From Sphingobacterium sp. UBA2700 (GTDB lineage Bacteria > Bacteroidota > Bacteroidia > Sphingobacteriales > Sphingobacteriaceae): a stretch of 64,000 nucleotides of DNA. The notes beneath the pieces are model-generated. The model was not told the origin of the DNA. It made no database searches and saw only the letters and a list, made by a program, of their open reading frames with translations. Position 1 is the first letter of the stretch; each line of letters opens with the position of its first letter. Position numbers and translations under genes: made by a program. The DNA is taken from the NCBI GenBank assembly GCA_002354335.1, contig DELI01000020.1, forward strand, positions 94,814-158,813, given 5' to 3'. Positions 36,806 to 45,221 of this stretch are shown here, in pieces.

Positions 36806-38881
36806 ATGAAATCCAAACTACAAACAATAAGCGCTGTAATCGCCTCGCTGCTTTTTACTGCACACTCAACAATCCCCTCTCCCTCGGGTAAAATCAATAT
36901 GTCAAAGAACAACGACAGCATCCCGACAATCGTCAATGATTCTGATGTGGATGTCTTGGCGAACGGCTTAAAACTCGAAGCTGCCAGACAATTTAAAAAG
37001 TTCATTGCCCCGCAAAACTTACAACAATGGCAAACTCGTAAAAAAGCGATTCACCAGTTTATACAGGAAAAAACAAACTACAAGCGTTTTCACAATCTGC
37101 CATTAAAATACACCGAGCACAAGATCAACAAACTAGAAGGCTTCGAGCTCAAGAACATCACTTTCCAAACGCGTCCTAATACGCTTACAACGGCGAACCT
37201 CTATAAACCGGAAGGCAACGGACCATTCCCCGCGGTATTAGTCATGATGGGACATTCCAGAAATGGAAAGTTCTATGACAACTACCAGCTTGTAGGTCAA
37301 GACCTTGCCAAGAATGGCTATGTCGCATTGCTTGTCGATCCTTGGGGCGCCGGTGAACGCACGACCGAGCATCTTAACTTCGAATACCACGGTTCCCACA
37401 TGGGAGGCCATCTGATTGATATTGGCGAGACCTTAATGGGCATGCAAATTACCGATAATCTGCGCGCTGTCGATTTGTTAGAATCCTTGGCCTACGTCGA
37501 TAAAAACCTTATAGCTGCAACTGGCGCAAGCGGTGGTGGTAACCAAACCATGTGGATTGCAGCTGTCGACGAGCGGATTAAAGCCGCCGTACCTGTCGTT
37601 TCTGTAGGCACCTTTGAGTCCTATGTCATGAATGCAAACTGTATTTGCGAATTGCTTCCCGATGGATTGACTTTTGTCGAAGAATCTGAAATACTCGGCT
37701 TAATAGCACCCAGAAAGCTTAGCCTTTTCAATGCCCTTCACGACAGCAATAAGGCATTCTTCCCAAGCGAAATGTTTCGATCACATCGAATTGCAAATCA
37801 GATCTACAAACTGCACCATGCAGAAACAAACTTCTCTTACCAACTCTTCAATACCACACATGGATATTGGGCTGAACAACGTCACGCGATGATTTCCTGG
37901 TTCAACGAAAATTTAATCCAGAAAAAAGCGCCCCAAAGCAGCAACTATGCAACGCTTTCAACGCTTAGCCAATCAACCCTACAGGTATTCGATCAAGGAA
38001 TGCGGCCGCAAGAAGTTTTAAGTACACAAGCCTACTGCCAACAAACAGCAGCAGATTTAATGTCCAAATTCGATCCTAAAAAAATAAATCGAGATCGACA
38101 GCTTTTGCAATTACAAAAGCACCTTCAAATTGATTTCGCAACGCCTCCAAAATACCAGAGCATAAAGGCTTCCATCAATGAAACATGGGACAGATATGAC
38201 ATCAAATTACCGAACGGCAATGAACTACTTGCACTAATCGCTAACCCCTCAAAAGCAAAAAAATTCAAACTCATTTTCACAACTGACCTGCCCAAAAAAC
38301 AGCTTAATGATAAAGTTCGAAAGTATCGAGACCAAGGATTTGCTGTTGTATTGTCCGACCTGACAGGCTTAGGAATCAACAGCAGCTCGGTAGGGCGTAA
38401 TTTCGACAATGGATTACCCAAACTTCACACCCTCTCCCGCTCACAGCACTGGTTGGGACGAAGTATGATGGGGATATGGACCGAACAAATTGCGCACCTC
38501 GCAAGCTTTGTCAAACAGAGTTTTAATCCCCAAAATATCGAAATCCATGCTGAGAAGGAATTAGGAGTTGCTTCTATTTTGGCTGCGACCTTGAATGAGC
38601 AAATCAACCATGTAGAAACTTACGAAACTCCCATCAGTTACCTCGTTCGCCAAGCAAAATTAGATACCTTTTACAGTCAAGCTATCCATATTCCAAGCAT
38701 CATCAATTGGGGCGATTTACCCCTTGCCGCCGCATTGGCGCCAGCAGATATCAGCATGCATAGTCTTCGTGATATCGCCGGAGATTCACTTTCGCAATCA
38801 GACATCACTGATGCCCAAGAAAAAATAGCATCCCTCCAAACGATATTGAAATCGAAAAGTAAGATCAAGTTGCTCCATTGA
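36806..38881 (+). CDS. Large exported alpha/beta hydrolase, acetylxylan esterase/dienelactone hydrolase-like
   Basis: A 691-residue protein. The N-terminus (LQTISAVIASLLFTAHS) looks like a signal peptide. The first half is an alpha/beta hydrolase with nucleophile Ser in AATGASGGGNQTMW, a preceding DPWGAGERTTEH, probable Asp in LFNALHDSNKAFF and His in FNTTHGYWAEQRH. The second half (about 400-691) contains a degenerate hydrolase-like unit without a clear nucleophile. Family members act on acylated sugars or unknown esters. A strong terminator follows; no carbohydrate gene lies nearby. Confidence 0.82.
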   Translation: MKSKLQTISAVIASLLFTAHSTIPSPSGKINMSKNNDSIPTIVNDSDVDVLANGLKLEAARQFKKFIAPQNLQQWQTRKKAIHQFIQEKTNYKRFHNLPLKYTEHKINKLEGFELKNITFQTRPNTLTTANLYKPEGNGPFPAVLVMMGHSRNGKFYDNYQLVGQDLAKNGYVALLVDPWGAGERTTEHLNFEYHGSHMGGHLIDIGETLMGMQITDNLRAVDLLESLAYVDKNLIAATGASGGGNQTMWIAAVDERIKAAVPVVSVGTFESYVMNANCICELLPDGLTFVEESEILGLIAPRKLSLFNALHDSNKAFFPSEMFRSHRIANQIYKLHHAETNFSYQLFNTTHGYWAEQRHAMISWFNENLIQKKAPQSSNYATLSTLSQSTLQVFDQGMRPQEVLSTQAYCQQTAADLMSKFDPKKINRDRQLLQLQKHLQIDFATPPKYQSIKASINETWDRYDIKLPNGNELLALIANPSKAKKFKLIFTTDLPKKQLNDKVRKYRDQGFAVVLSDLTGLGINSSSVGRNFDNGLPKLHTLSRSQHWLGRSMMGIWTEQIAHLASFVKQSFNPQNIEIHAEKELGVASILAATLNEQINHVETYETPISYLVRQAKLDTFYSQAIHIPSIINWGDLPLAAALAPADISMHSLRDIAGDSLSQSDITDAQEKIASLQTILKSKSKIKLLH

Positions 38882-38895
38882 AATAGCTAGATATC

Positions 38896-38919
38896 AAAAG
38901 GCACCCGTGGGTGCCTTTT
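38896..38919. terminator. Rho-independent terminator
   Basis: AAAAGGCACCC and GGGTGCCTTTT form an 11-bp stem with a 2-base loop, then T residues on the plus strand. It ends the esterase gene and also lies just after the stop of the minus-strand frameshifted gene. Confidence 0.85.
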
Positions 38920-38922
38920 TTC

Positions 38923-39271
38923 TTACTTTTTCACTCTACAGCTCAACAAAACGCTTAATAAAAAGCTGATTAAGGAACCGATGATGGTCAGAACAACACT
39001 GCTGAATATGTCGTTTAGGGATAAACTAAAACAAAACGAACAGGCTGTACCGCCAAGCGTCCAAAGGGACACCGTTTTATACCAGTCCAAAACCTCTGCT
39101 TTTAGGGCCTTTATTTCGCTTGTCCTTTTCGATTATTTCCAACAACTGAAGAAGAACGCTCATACTGAAATCTAAATACGTTCCTATCCGAATCAATTTA
39201 TCTGGAAATTTGGATGATGATTTCAATATCATTTTCACGACGAATCGTATATGCTCTAATGTTTGTTTCAT
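38923..39271 (-). pseudogene. Small coiled-coil/membrane protein, apparently frameshifted
   Basis: From ATG 39271 one frame runs 64 codons (KFPDKLIRIGTYLDFSMSVL, LLQLLEIIEKDK) and stops at 39077. The +1 frame then continues through TSEIKALKAEVLDWYKTVSLW and a very hydrophobic helix, VVLTIIGSLISFLLSVLL, to a stop at 38923-38925. Joined near 39120, the two halves make a sensible amphipathic-helix plus membrane-anchor protein of about 115 residues. A single-base indel is the simplest explanation. It lies 89 bp downstream of the DUF6266 gene on the same strand. The family is unknown to me. Confidence 0.5.
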
Positions 39272-39360
39272 ATTATTCTTTGTTTAGAATGGAATATTGC
39301 CATTCGATTAATTAATGTAAATGTTTAACGCCGTTTGATGCAACGCTGCACCGAGATAAA

Positions 39361-39999
39361 CTAAGATCGTTTTATCAGCAAATATTGGCTTTCCGATACC
39401 TTATTTGTTTTTTCCTCGATACAAAACAGCCAAACATGTAAACTGGCACTCGTTGTCTGGTCCGTAATATTTAATTTCACTTGTTTTGAAAGTCGAGTTG
39501 CGTCCTCCAAAATCTGATACTCTTTCTTTAGATCATCATACAGCACAGCCAATACTTTGTCGGATCCCTTGCCACTAAAATGTCCATCAGTAAAAGACCA
39601 ACTTATGATAATATCAGACGGGCTGTTTATCGTAATTTGTAAATCCTTAAGCGGAGAAATCCCTCCCTTGCTAATGATAACCTTACTGTAGTCGATCTTT
39701 AAGTCGGGATAAGAACCAACTATTGCGTTATTTATGATCTGACCAATAAAATTAGCTGTAGCGGTTGAATCCGTGATCTTGGAATCCGTAAATCCTACAT
39801 CTACGATTGAACGAATAGGATAAACAAACGCCGATGCTAAACTAAATTTCAGCCTCGTAGCCAATTGTTTTTCGCTTGGTTCTTTTCTCGACCGACGAGG
39901 CAACGAGCGAATGTACGAGATACTTCTCCATCGACTTCCAACTACATTTCCGACTTTTGCTTCAAAGCCACCTAAAATTCCACTTAAAATTCTTGCCAT
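39361..39999 (-). CDS. DUF6266 family protein
   Basis: A 212-residue protein beginning MARILSGILGGFEAKVGNVV, the recognisable start of the DUF6266 family, which is expanded in Sphingobacteriaceae and has no known function. An Arg-rich stretch (RWRSISYIRSLPRRSRKEP) follows; the rest is predicted mainly beta-strand with no signal peptide. The frame continues to 40095, but ATG 39999 is the family start and a -7-like box lies between the two. A DUF6266-linked small membrane gene follows but is frameshifted. Confidence 0.85.
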   Translation of the reverse strand: MARILSGILGGFEAKVGNVVGSRWRSISYIRSLPRRSRKEPSEKQLATRLKFSLASAFVYPIRSIVDVGFTDSKITDSTATANFIGQIINNAIVGSYPDLKIDYSKVIISKGGISPLKDLQITINSPSDIIISWSFTDGHFSGKGSDKVLAVLYDDLKKEYQILEDATRLSKQVKLNITDQTTSASLHVWLFCIEEKTNKVSESQYLLIKRS

Positions 40000-40068
40000 G
40001 TTTTCTTTTTTTTTAATTAAAACTAAATGGTCCGCATGCTGACCGACTTTTGTTATTGATATCGAGAG

Positions 40069-40076
40069 CAAACATA
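40069..40076 (-). promoter_or_regulatory. -7 box candidate of the DUF6266 gene
   Basis: On the minus strand TATGTTTG matches TAnnTTTG and would place transcription start about 60 bases before ATG 39999. A matching -33 box is not evident. Confidence 0.35.
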
Positions 40077-40331
40077 ACAACCATCGAAAAAACATTTTGG
40101 AAATGGAACAATATGAGACATTTTAGCAAAGAATAGACCTAAATGATATAAACATATAGCTAAACAATCAAAAATCTTCATTAAAGGTTTATATTATTAC
40201 CGAATGGTTTATTATAATTTTAATAATTAAATGTAGTGATTAGAGTCATTTATTATTAACCAAAACAAGCACACCTTAGTGTTGGATAAGGCTATTAACT
40301 ACAAGGTTTTAGCTTCTTTTCGAAGGAAAGT

Positions 40332-42074
40332 ATGAATATAATTTACACCCAATCAATAATGAATCGAATCACAGCAAAAAGGATCTACAGCTTAATTGGA
40401 ATAAGCTGTACACTACTGCTAAACAGCTTTTTTATCTCCTGCGCAAAAAGAGAGTTCAATGAATCCGTAGGCGACGCGCAAGTAAGCGTTAATGTTAGTA
40501 TGCAATACGACGAAGAAAAAGGCGAAGGCAGAGCAATGCCGACGGATATCAATGCGAATCGGCAAGTCGTTGAGATCCCATGGTCTGAAGGTAAAATCTT
40601 GCGCGCAGAATTAATGTCGGGAAAGAATAACCGCGTAGCAACCCAATCTCCACTGCCTGCAGCAACGCTTTACCGCGTTGTGGTCTACACCTCAAATGGA
40701 TCGTATATAGATCAAAAATTATTTACTGTAGGGGCCGAGGCTTCCGCAGGAAGTTTCCTTCTCGATGGAAATACACCCTATATATTTATCGCTTATTCCT
40801 ATGGAAAGAATGTAGACCCTGGGGCAGCACCTAATGCAGCACTCTCTACAAATCCGGTTTTACCCAATATATCCCTTACGGACACCTATAACAATAGCTG
40901 GCTATATCTGAAGAAAACCGTCACACCTACCAGTGGGCAAAACAATATTAGTTTGGTGATGAAAAATCTACTCAGTCAAATTACCGCTACGGTAGACGCC
41001 TCCGCCATCGGTACGATCACTGAGCTGAGCGGAAGAATAGGCGGCAACTACAGCTCATTGACAAGTGTTAAGTTAAATGACGGCACTTTCACGACGTCAG
41101 GCACAGCTCAATCGAGGAATTTTAATTTCCCGGCAATTGGCCAAGTTAGGGTAATCAGCAATCCCTTAAACTATTACAACGGTAGCTCTGATACCTTTCC
41201 TATATATCTCACCATCACTGCAGGAGGAAAGCGCAAAGTAAACGAATTGATTGGCAGTTTTACGTTGAAACCAGGATGGCAATATAATTTAAAAATTACA
41301 TTCATAACCTCTGAAATCATCGTCGGCGATCTGATATGGGCAAAAGGGAACCTGACTTACGACAATGGTATATACTACAACCGAATTAATCCCGAAGAAA
41401 CAGGTTATGATTATAAATTGACAGACTACTGGAACTATGCGTCGCCTGAGGAAATTCTAAGGCCAGCAATGAATACGACCTATCAAGCAGAAACACCAGA
41501 AATTCAGCTACCCCTCAATGATCCCTGCAAATTAATCGACGGTGGGTTATGGCGCATGCCAACACTTGCAGATTTCAAGAGCCTGGGGGCACTAACAGTA
41601 GTGAACCAAAGCGGGGTAGAGAACACCGAATTAACCGGACAACAGCCTAATGGGTTGGGATCCTCAAGTACAGGTACCAAAGATCCTGCTGGATACATCT
41701 ATTTTTATGGAACAGACAGCCAATCAGGACAACAAGTGAAATTGAAATTCTTTCCAGGTGGGGGATTGCGCGGCGCTGTGGTCAATAACGTTCCGCTGTC
41801 GGAGCCTGACATATCCACCTTTAGAAATTTTGACGTCATTTATCATGCCTCTGATGCACAAGATCCCGACCCAGGAACGAGTGACAACGGAGTTGATGCG
41901 CAGTATAAGGGTTATCTCTACGCGCCTCCCACCTTCGTAACGCTGAATGAAAATAACGACCGTCGTTTCAATTTCCTATCCTTCAGATATGTACATACAA
42001 AATTGGTTAATGATGACGTTAAACCACGTCGCGATAGTCGATTCCCAATAAGATGCGTAAAAAGCAGGCTATAA
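40332..42074 (+). CDS. Fimbrillin/FISUMP-like lipoprotein
   Basis: A 580-residue surface lipoprotein. The signal (GISCTLLLNSFFISC) ends in a lipobox with Cys at about residue 37. The first 300 residues resemble a fimbrillin/Mfa-type domain (ITATVDASAIGTITELSG, GGKRKVNELIGSFTLKPGWQYNLKITF). The second half has features of FISUMP-type modules (GGLWRMPTLADFKSLGAL, then a Gly/Pro-rich region). ATG 40332 has an unusually good AAGGAA site just upstream; ATG 40359 is a plausible alternative. No pilus chaperone or usher genes are nearby, so the role may be surface adhesion by a lone lipoprotein. A terminator follows. Confidence 0.7.
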   Translation: MNIIYTQSIMNRITAKRIYSLIGISCTLLLNSFFISCAKREFNESVGDAQVSVNVSMQYDEEKGEGRAMPTDINANRQVVEIPWSEGKILRAELMSGKNNRVATQSPLPAATLYRVVVYTSNGSYIDQKLFTVGAEASAGSFLLDGNTPYIFIAYSYGKNVDPGAAPNAALSTNPVLPNISLTDTYNNSWLYLKKTVTPTSGQNNISLVMKNLLSQITATVDASAIGTITELSGRIGGNYSSLTSVKLNDGTFTTSGTAQSRNFNFPAIGQVRVISNPLNYYNGSSDTFPIYLTITAGGKRKVNELIGSFTLKPGWQYNLKITFITSEIIVGDLIWAKGNLTYDNGIYYNRINPEETGYDYKLTDYWNYASPEEILRPAMNTTYQAETPEIQLPLNDPCKLIDGGLWRMPTLADFKSLGALTVVNQSGVENTELTGQQPNGLGSSSTGTKDPAGYIYFYGTDSQSGQQVKLKFFPGGGLRGAVVNNVPLSEPDISTFRNFDVIYHASDAQDPDPGTSDNGVDAQYKGYLYAPPTFVTLNENNDRRFNFLSFRYVHTKLVNDDVKPRRDSRFPIRCVKSRL

Positions 42075-42114
42075 GACCCTACATAATATCGTATTCCTAT
42101 GATAATTAACATCG

Positions 42115-42144
42115 AAGAGCCGTTGTAATAACGGCTCTTTTTTT
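42115..42144 (+). terminator. Rho-independent terminator
   Basis: AAGAGCCGTT, a GTAAT loop and AACGGCTCTT, followed by a run of T, 41 bp after the lipoprotein stop. Confidence 0.88.
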
Positions 42145-42230
42145 CTATTGCAATTTGATTTGAATCCATTCTTTATTTCAATGGAAGCATAAATATTTTT
42201 AGCTTTTATAAATTGTACTTAAATTGCTTT

Positions 42231-42920
42231 ATGTGTTATCATTCTGCCACCCCCAGTAATCAGCAACTAAAGCAGCAATTCCCGGATAAAAAAATCAATT
42301 ATCGCGGAAAAGAGATTTACCATGTGTCCGGATTCGCAAGGCCGAACCTCCCCGTCACGCTAAATAGCAACTACGACAGCATTACAGAAGCCAGATGGAA
42401 ACTCATCCCTTTTTGGGTGAAGACAGAAGCGGAGGCCGCGAAATACGCGAATACACTTAATGCAGAGTCCGAATCCATATTTGAAAAGGCATCTTATAAA
42501 AACTATATCAATAAAAATCGAGGTCTACTCTATGTCAATGGCTTCTATGAGCCGCATAAAGTCAAAGGTCAGAAAGAATCCGAGAACTACTTTATTTATA
42601 AACCCAATAAAGAAATCTTTACGCTTGGCATCGTATTCTCCGACTTCACCGACCAAGAAACTGGAGAGCACTACCCTACTTTTTCTATCATCACTACGCC
42701 GGCAAATCCCCTACTCGAAGAAATACATAATGAGAAAAAACGAATGCCTTTAATTATTTCACCGGATGATAGAGATGCATGGTTATACGCGAATAGCAAA
42801 GATGAGATCCAACAGCTCATGAGACCTTATACAGGCGAGTTAGCAGCTCATCAAACTTATAGGGTGACAGGGGCGCGCGGAGAAGATACAGATCGTCCAG
42901 ATATACAAAACGCTATCTAA
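42231..42920 (+). CDS. SOS-response-associated peptidase (YedK/HMCES, SRAP domain)
   Basis: The frame opens upstream, but ATG 42231 gives MCYHSATP, placing Cys at position 2, where SRAP proteins need it. Cys2 bonds covalently to abasic sites in single-stranded DNA after Met removal. Other SRAP features are the NAESESIFEKASYKN region, the catalytic-type Asn/Glu context, GFYEPHK and EIHNEKKRMPLII with the active-site His. This 229-residue enzyme shields abasic DNA from nucleases. It is monocistronic. Confidence 0.92.
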   Translation: MCYHSATPSNQQLKQQFPDKKINYRGKEIYHVSGFARPNLPVTLNSNYDSITEARWKLIPFWVKTEAEAAKYANTLNAESESIFEKASYKNYINKNRGLLYVNGFYEPHKVKGQKESENYFIYKPNKEIFTLGIVFSDFTDQETGEHYPTFSIITTPANPLLEEIHNEKKRMPLIISPDDRDAWLYANSKDEIQQLMRPYTGELAAHQTYRVTGARGEDTDRPDIQNAI

Positions 42921-42982
42921 TCTTCGAATTACTGACTCACCACGCTCTAATATCTGATGGCTTAAATCTGATGTCTAATAAT

Positions 42983-42990
42983 TATCTTTG
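42983..42990 (+). promoter_or_regulatory. -7 box candidate of the ABC-F gene
   Basis: TATCTTTG matches the Bacteroidota -7 consensus and would give a leader of about 17 bases before the GTG start at 43014. It overlaps the edge of an AGACATCAGA-type repeat. Confidence 0.4.
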
Positions 42991-43013
42991 CAGCTGATTT
43001 AAAAAAAGCTATA

Positions 43014-44645
43014 GTGATCAACGTAAATAATATCTCCGTTTCCTTTGGTGGAACAACTCTTTTCAGCGATGTATCTTTCGCGATCAACGAAAATGACAAA
43101 ATCGCATTAATGGGTAAAAATGGTGCTGGAAAATCAACCTTGTTAAAAATTATCGCAGGCGTTGGAAAACCAACAACAGGATCAGTAACCGGCCCTAAGG
43201 ATGCGGTAATTGCCTACCTGCCACAGCACTTGTTGACCAAAGATAACTTGACAGTTTTTGAAGAAACATCAAAGGCTTTCGACGAGGTATATAAAATGCG
43301 TGACGAGTTGGAGGAGTTAAACGAGCAGTTGAATGTTCGTACCGACTACGAATCTGATGATTACATGAAGCTGATCGAACGCGTCTCAGAGTTAAGCGAG
43401 AAATTCTATTCCATCGAAGAGACAAACTACGATGCTGAGGTAGAAAAAGTTTTAAAAGGCTTAGGCTTTGAACGTACCGATTTTACGCGACAAACATCTG
43501 AGTTTTCCGGTGGATGGCGTATGCGTATCGAGTTAGCAAAGATCCTGTTAAAAAAACCAGATCTAATTCTACTCGATGAGCCTACCAACCATATGGATAT
43601 CGAGAGTATTCAATGGTTAGAGGATTTCTTAGTAACCCAAGCCAAAGCCGTAATTGTCATCTCTCACGACCGTGCATTTGTGGATAATATTACCAACCGC
43701 ACAATTGAAGTGACAATGGGTAAAATCTACGACTACAAAGCAAAATATAGCCATTACTTGGAATTGCGTAAGGAACGTAGGATGCACCAGCAAAAAGCCT
43801 ACGAAGAGCAACAACGCTTTATTGCCGATAACCAGGAGTTTATTGACCGTTTTAAAGGCACCTATTCAAAAACATTGCAAGTACAGTCGCGCGTAAAGAT
43901 GTTGGAGAAGTTGGAAATCATTCAAATCGATGAGGTCGATACCTCGGCTTTACGCCTTAAATTCCCCCCTTCCCCTCGATCCGGAACTTATCCGGTCATT
44001 GTGGAGGACTTGTGCAAATCCTATGGCGACCACTTGGTATTCAAAGATGCCAATATGGTCATTGAGCGCGGACAAAAGGTTGCCTTTGTTGGAAAAAATG
44101 GAGAGGGTAAATCGACGATGATCAAAGCGATTATGGGCGAAATTGATGTGGAAGGAACTTTAAAAGTAGGGCATAATGCCAAAATAGGATATTTCGCGCA
44201 GAACCAAGCAGCATTATTAGACGAAGAATTGACCGTTTTCGAAACGATCGATCAAATTGCCGTTGGTGATGTAAGAGTGAAGATCAAAGATCTGTTGGGC
44301 GCCTTCATGTTCAGTGGTGATGATACGACCAAGAAAGTAAAGGTATTATCAGGTGGTGAAAAAACACGTTTAGCAATGATCAAATTATTGTTAGAGCCGG
44401 TCAACGTCTTGATTCTGGATGAGCCGACCAACCACCTCGACATGAAAACCAAGGACATCATCAAAGATGCGCTACAGGATTTCGACGGCACCCTAATCCT
44501 AGTTTCTCACGACCGTGATTTCTTGGATGGTTTGGCAACAAAGGTATTCGAGTTTGGCAACAAAAGGGTGAGAGAACATTTTGAAGATATTAAAGGATTC
44601 TTGGAGTACAAAAAAATGGCGAGCCTAAAAGAAATTGAAAAATAA
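43014..44645 (+). CDS. ABC-F family ATPase
   Basis: A 543-residue soluble protein with two ABC cassettes and no membrane domain. The first has Walker A GKNGAGKST and signature FSGGWRMRIELAKILLKKPD with Walker B LILLDEPTNHMD. The second has GKNGEGKST and LSGGEKTRLAMIKLLLEP with VLILDEPTNHLD. A basic linker with the P-site-tRNA-interaction look (YKAKYSHYLELRKERRMHQQ) joins them. ABC-F proteins act at the ribosome. This one has a housekeeping (YbiT/EttA-like) length. The start codon is GTG (INVNNISVSFGG follows). Confidence 0.92.
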   Translation: MINVNNISVSFGGTTLFSDVSFAINENDKIALMGKNGAGKSTLLKIIAGVGKPTTGSVTGPKDAVIAYLPQHLLTKDNLTVFEETSKAFDEVYKMRDELEELNEQLNVRTDYESDDYMKLIERVSELSEKFYSIEETNYDAEVEKVLKGLGFERTDFTRQTSEFSGGWRMRIELAKILLKKPDLILLDEPTNHMDIESIQWLEDFLVTQAKAVIVISHDRAFVDNITNRTIEVTMGKIYDYKAKYSHYLELRKERRMHQQKAYEEQQRFIADNQEFIDRFKGTYSKTLQVQSRVKMLEKLEIIQIDEVDTSALRLKFPPSPRSGTYPVIVEDLCKSYGDHLVFKDANMVIERGQKVAFVGKNGEGKSTMIKAIMGEIDVEGTLKVGHNAKIGYFAQNQAALLDEELTVFETIDQIAVGDVRVKIKDLLGAFMFSGDDTTKKVKVLSGGEKTRLAMIKLLLEPVNVLILDEPTNHLDMKTKDIIKDALQDFDGTLILVSHDRDFLDGLATKVFEFGNKRVREHFEDIKGFLEYKKMASLKEIEK

Positions 44646-44691
44646 TTCAACGCCTTGACTCATAAAAGTCAAAAAAATTGAAAAAGTATCA

Positions 44692-44722
44692 AGAGCCCTT
44701 CATCCTTCTATGAGGGGCTCTC
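44692..44722. terminator. Probable terminator hairpin
   Basis: AGAGCCCTTCAT and ATGAGGGGCTCT pair with one mismatch around a short loop. T-richness is poor on the plus strand and better on the minus strand, where the small HTH gene ends 17 bp before. Confidence 0.5.
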
Positions 44723-44738
44723 TTCATATATCCCGCAA

Positions 44739-45041
44739 CTACTTTCCTTTCGCTCTTTGCAGATCTTCAATAAAGCGTGAGGTATAATAATGCTTGCCCA
44801 TGATCTGAATAGGTTTAAGCAGACCGCTTTTTACCCATCGATAGTAGGTACTACGCTCTATTCGCAAAATCCTGCGAACATCGTGAGCATCATAAAGAAT
44901 GACCCTATCTCGGTCATCTCGCTTTTTTTCGCTAGTGTCAATACCCGACCCTTCCGGCCTTCTTTGTGATTCGATATGATCAGTCAATAATGTCAACACC
45001 TTTTCAACCGAAATTTTCGTCTGAAGTAGCAAGCTCTTCAT
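44739..45041 (-). CDS. Small helix-turn-helix (excisionase-like) DNA-binding protein
   Basis: A 100-residue protein with an N-terminal helical, charged part and a C-terminal HTH_17-like domain (YDAHDVRRILRIERSTYYRWVKSGLLKPIQIMGKHYY). This domain is typical of MerR-like excisionases and small regulators in mobile elements of Bacteroidota. No integrase or relaxase is nearby, so it may be a stand-alone regulator or a leftover. A-rich direct repeats upstream at 45061-45104 could be its operator. Confidence 0.8.
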   Translation of the reverse strand: MKSLLLQTKISVEKVLTLLTDHIESQRRPEGSGIDTSEKKRDDRDRVILYDAHDVRRILRIERSTYYRWVKSGLLKPIQIMGKHYYTSRFIEDLQRAKGK

Positions 45042-45060
45042 ATACTATTATTTTAAATTT

Positions 45061-45104
45061 AAAAAATTGAATATCAACAACTTTCAATTTCAAAAAATTG
45101 AATA
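45061..45104 (-). promoter_or_regulatory. Direct repeats upstream of the small HTH gene
   Basis: AAAAAATTGAATA occurs at 45061-45073 and again at 45092-45104, with an inverted CTTTCAATTT between them. The 31-bp period is about three helix turns. The repeats are 20-63 bp upstream of the HTH gene start, so self-regulation is possible. Confidence 0.35.
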
Positions 45105-45221
45105 CAATCAAACTTAATTAATAATTAACAATTTGTCATGCCGTAAGTATTAAATAAACAATAGCTTTTTGTTACCCCTGTAATATCAAAAAAATGTATA
45201 CATTGCTACATTAGTGAGCAC

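Noticed and set aside
39077..39271. Programmed -1 frameshift between the two halves of the small membrane gene
   Set aside because: The required shift is +1 (or -2), and no classical slippery heptamer or following structure is obvious at the junction.
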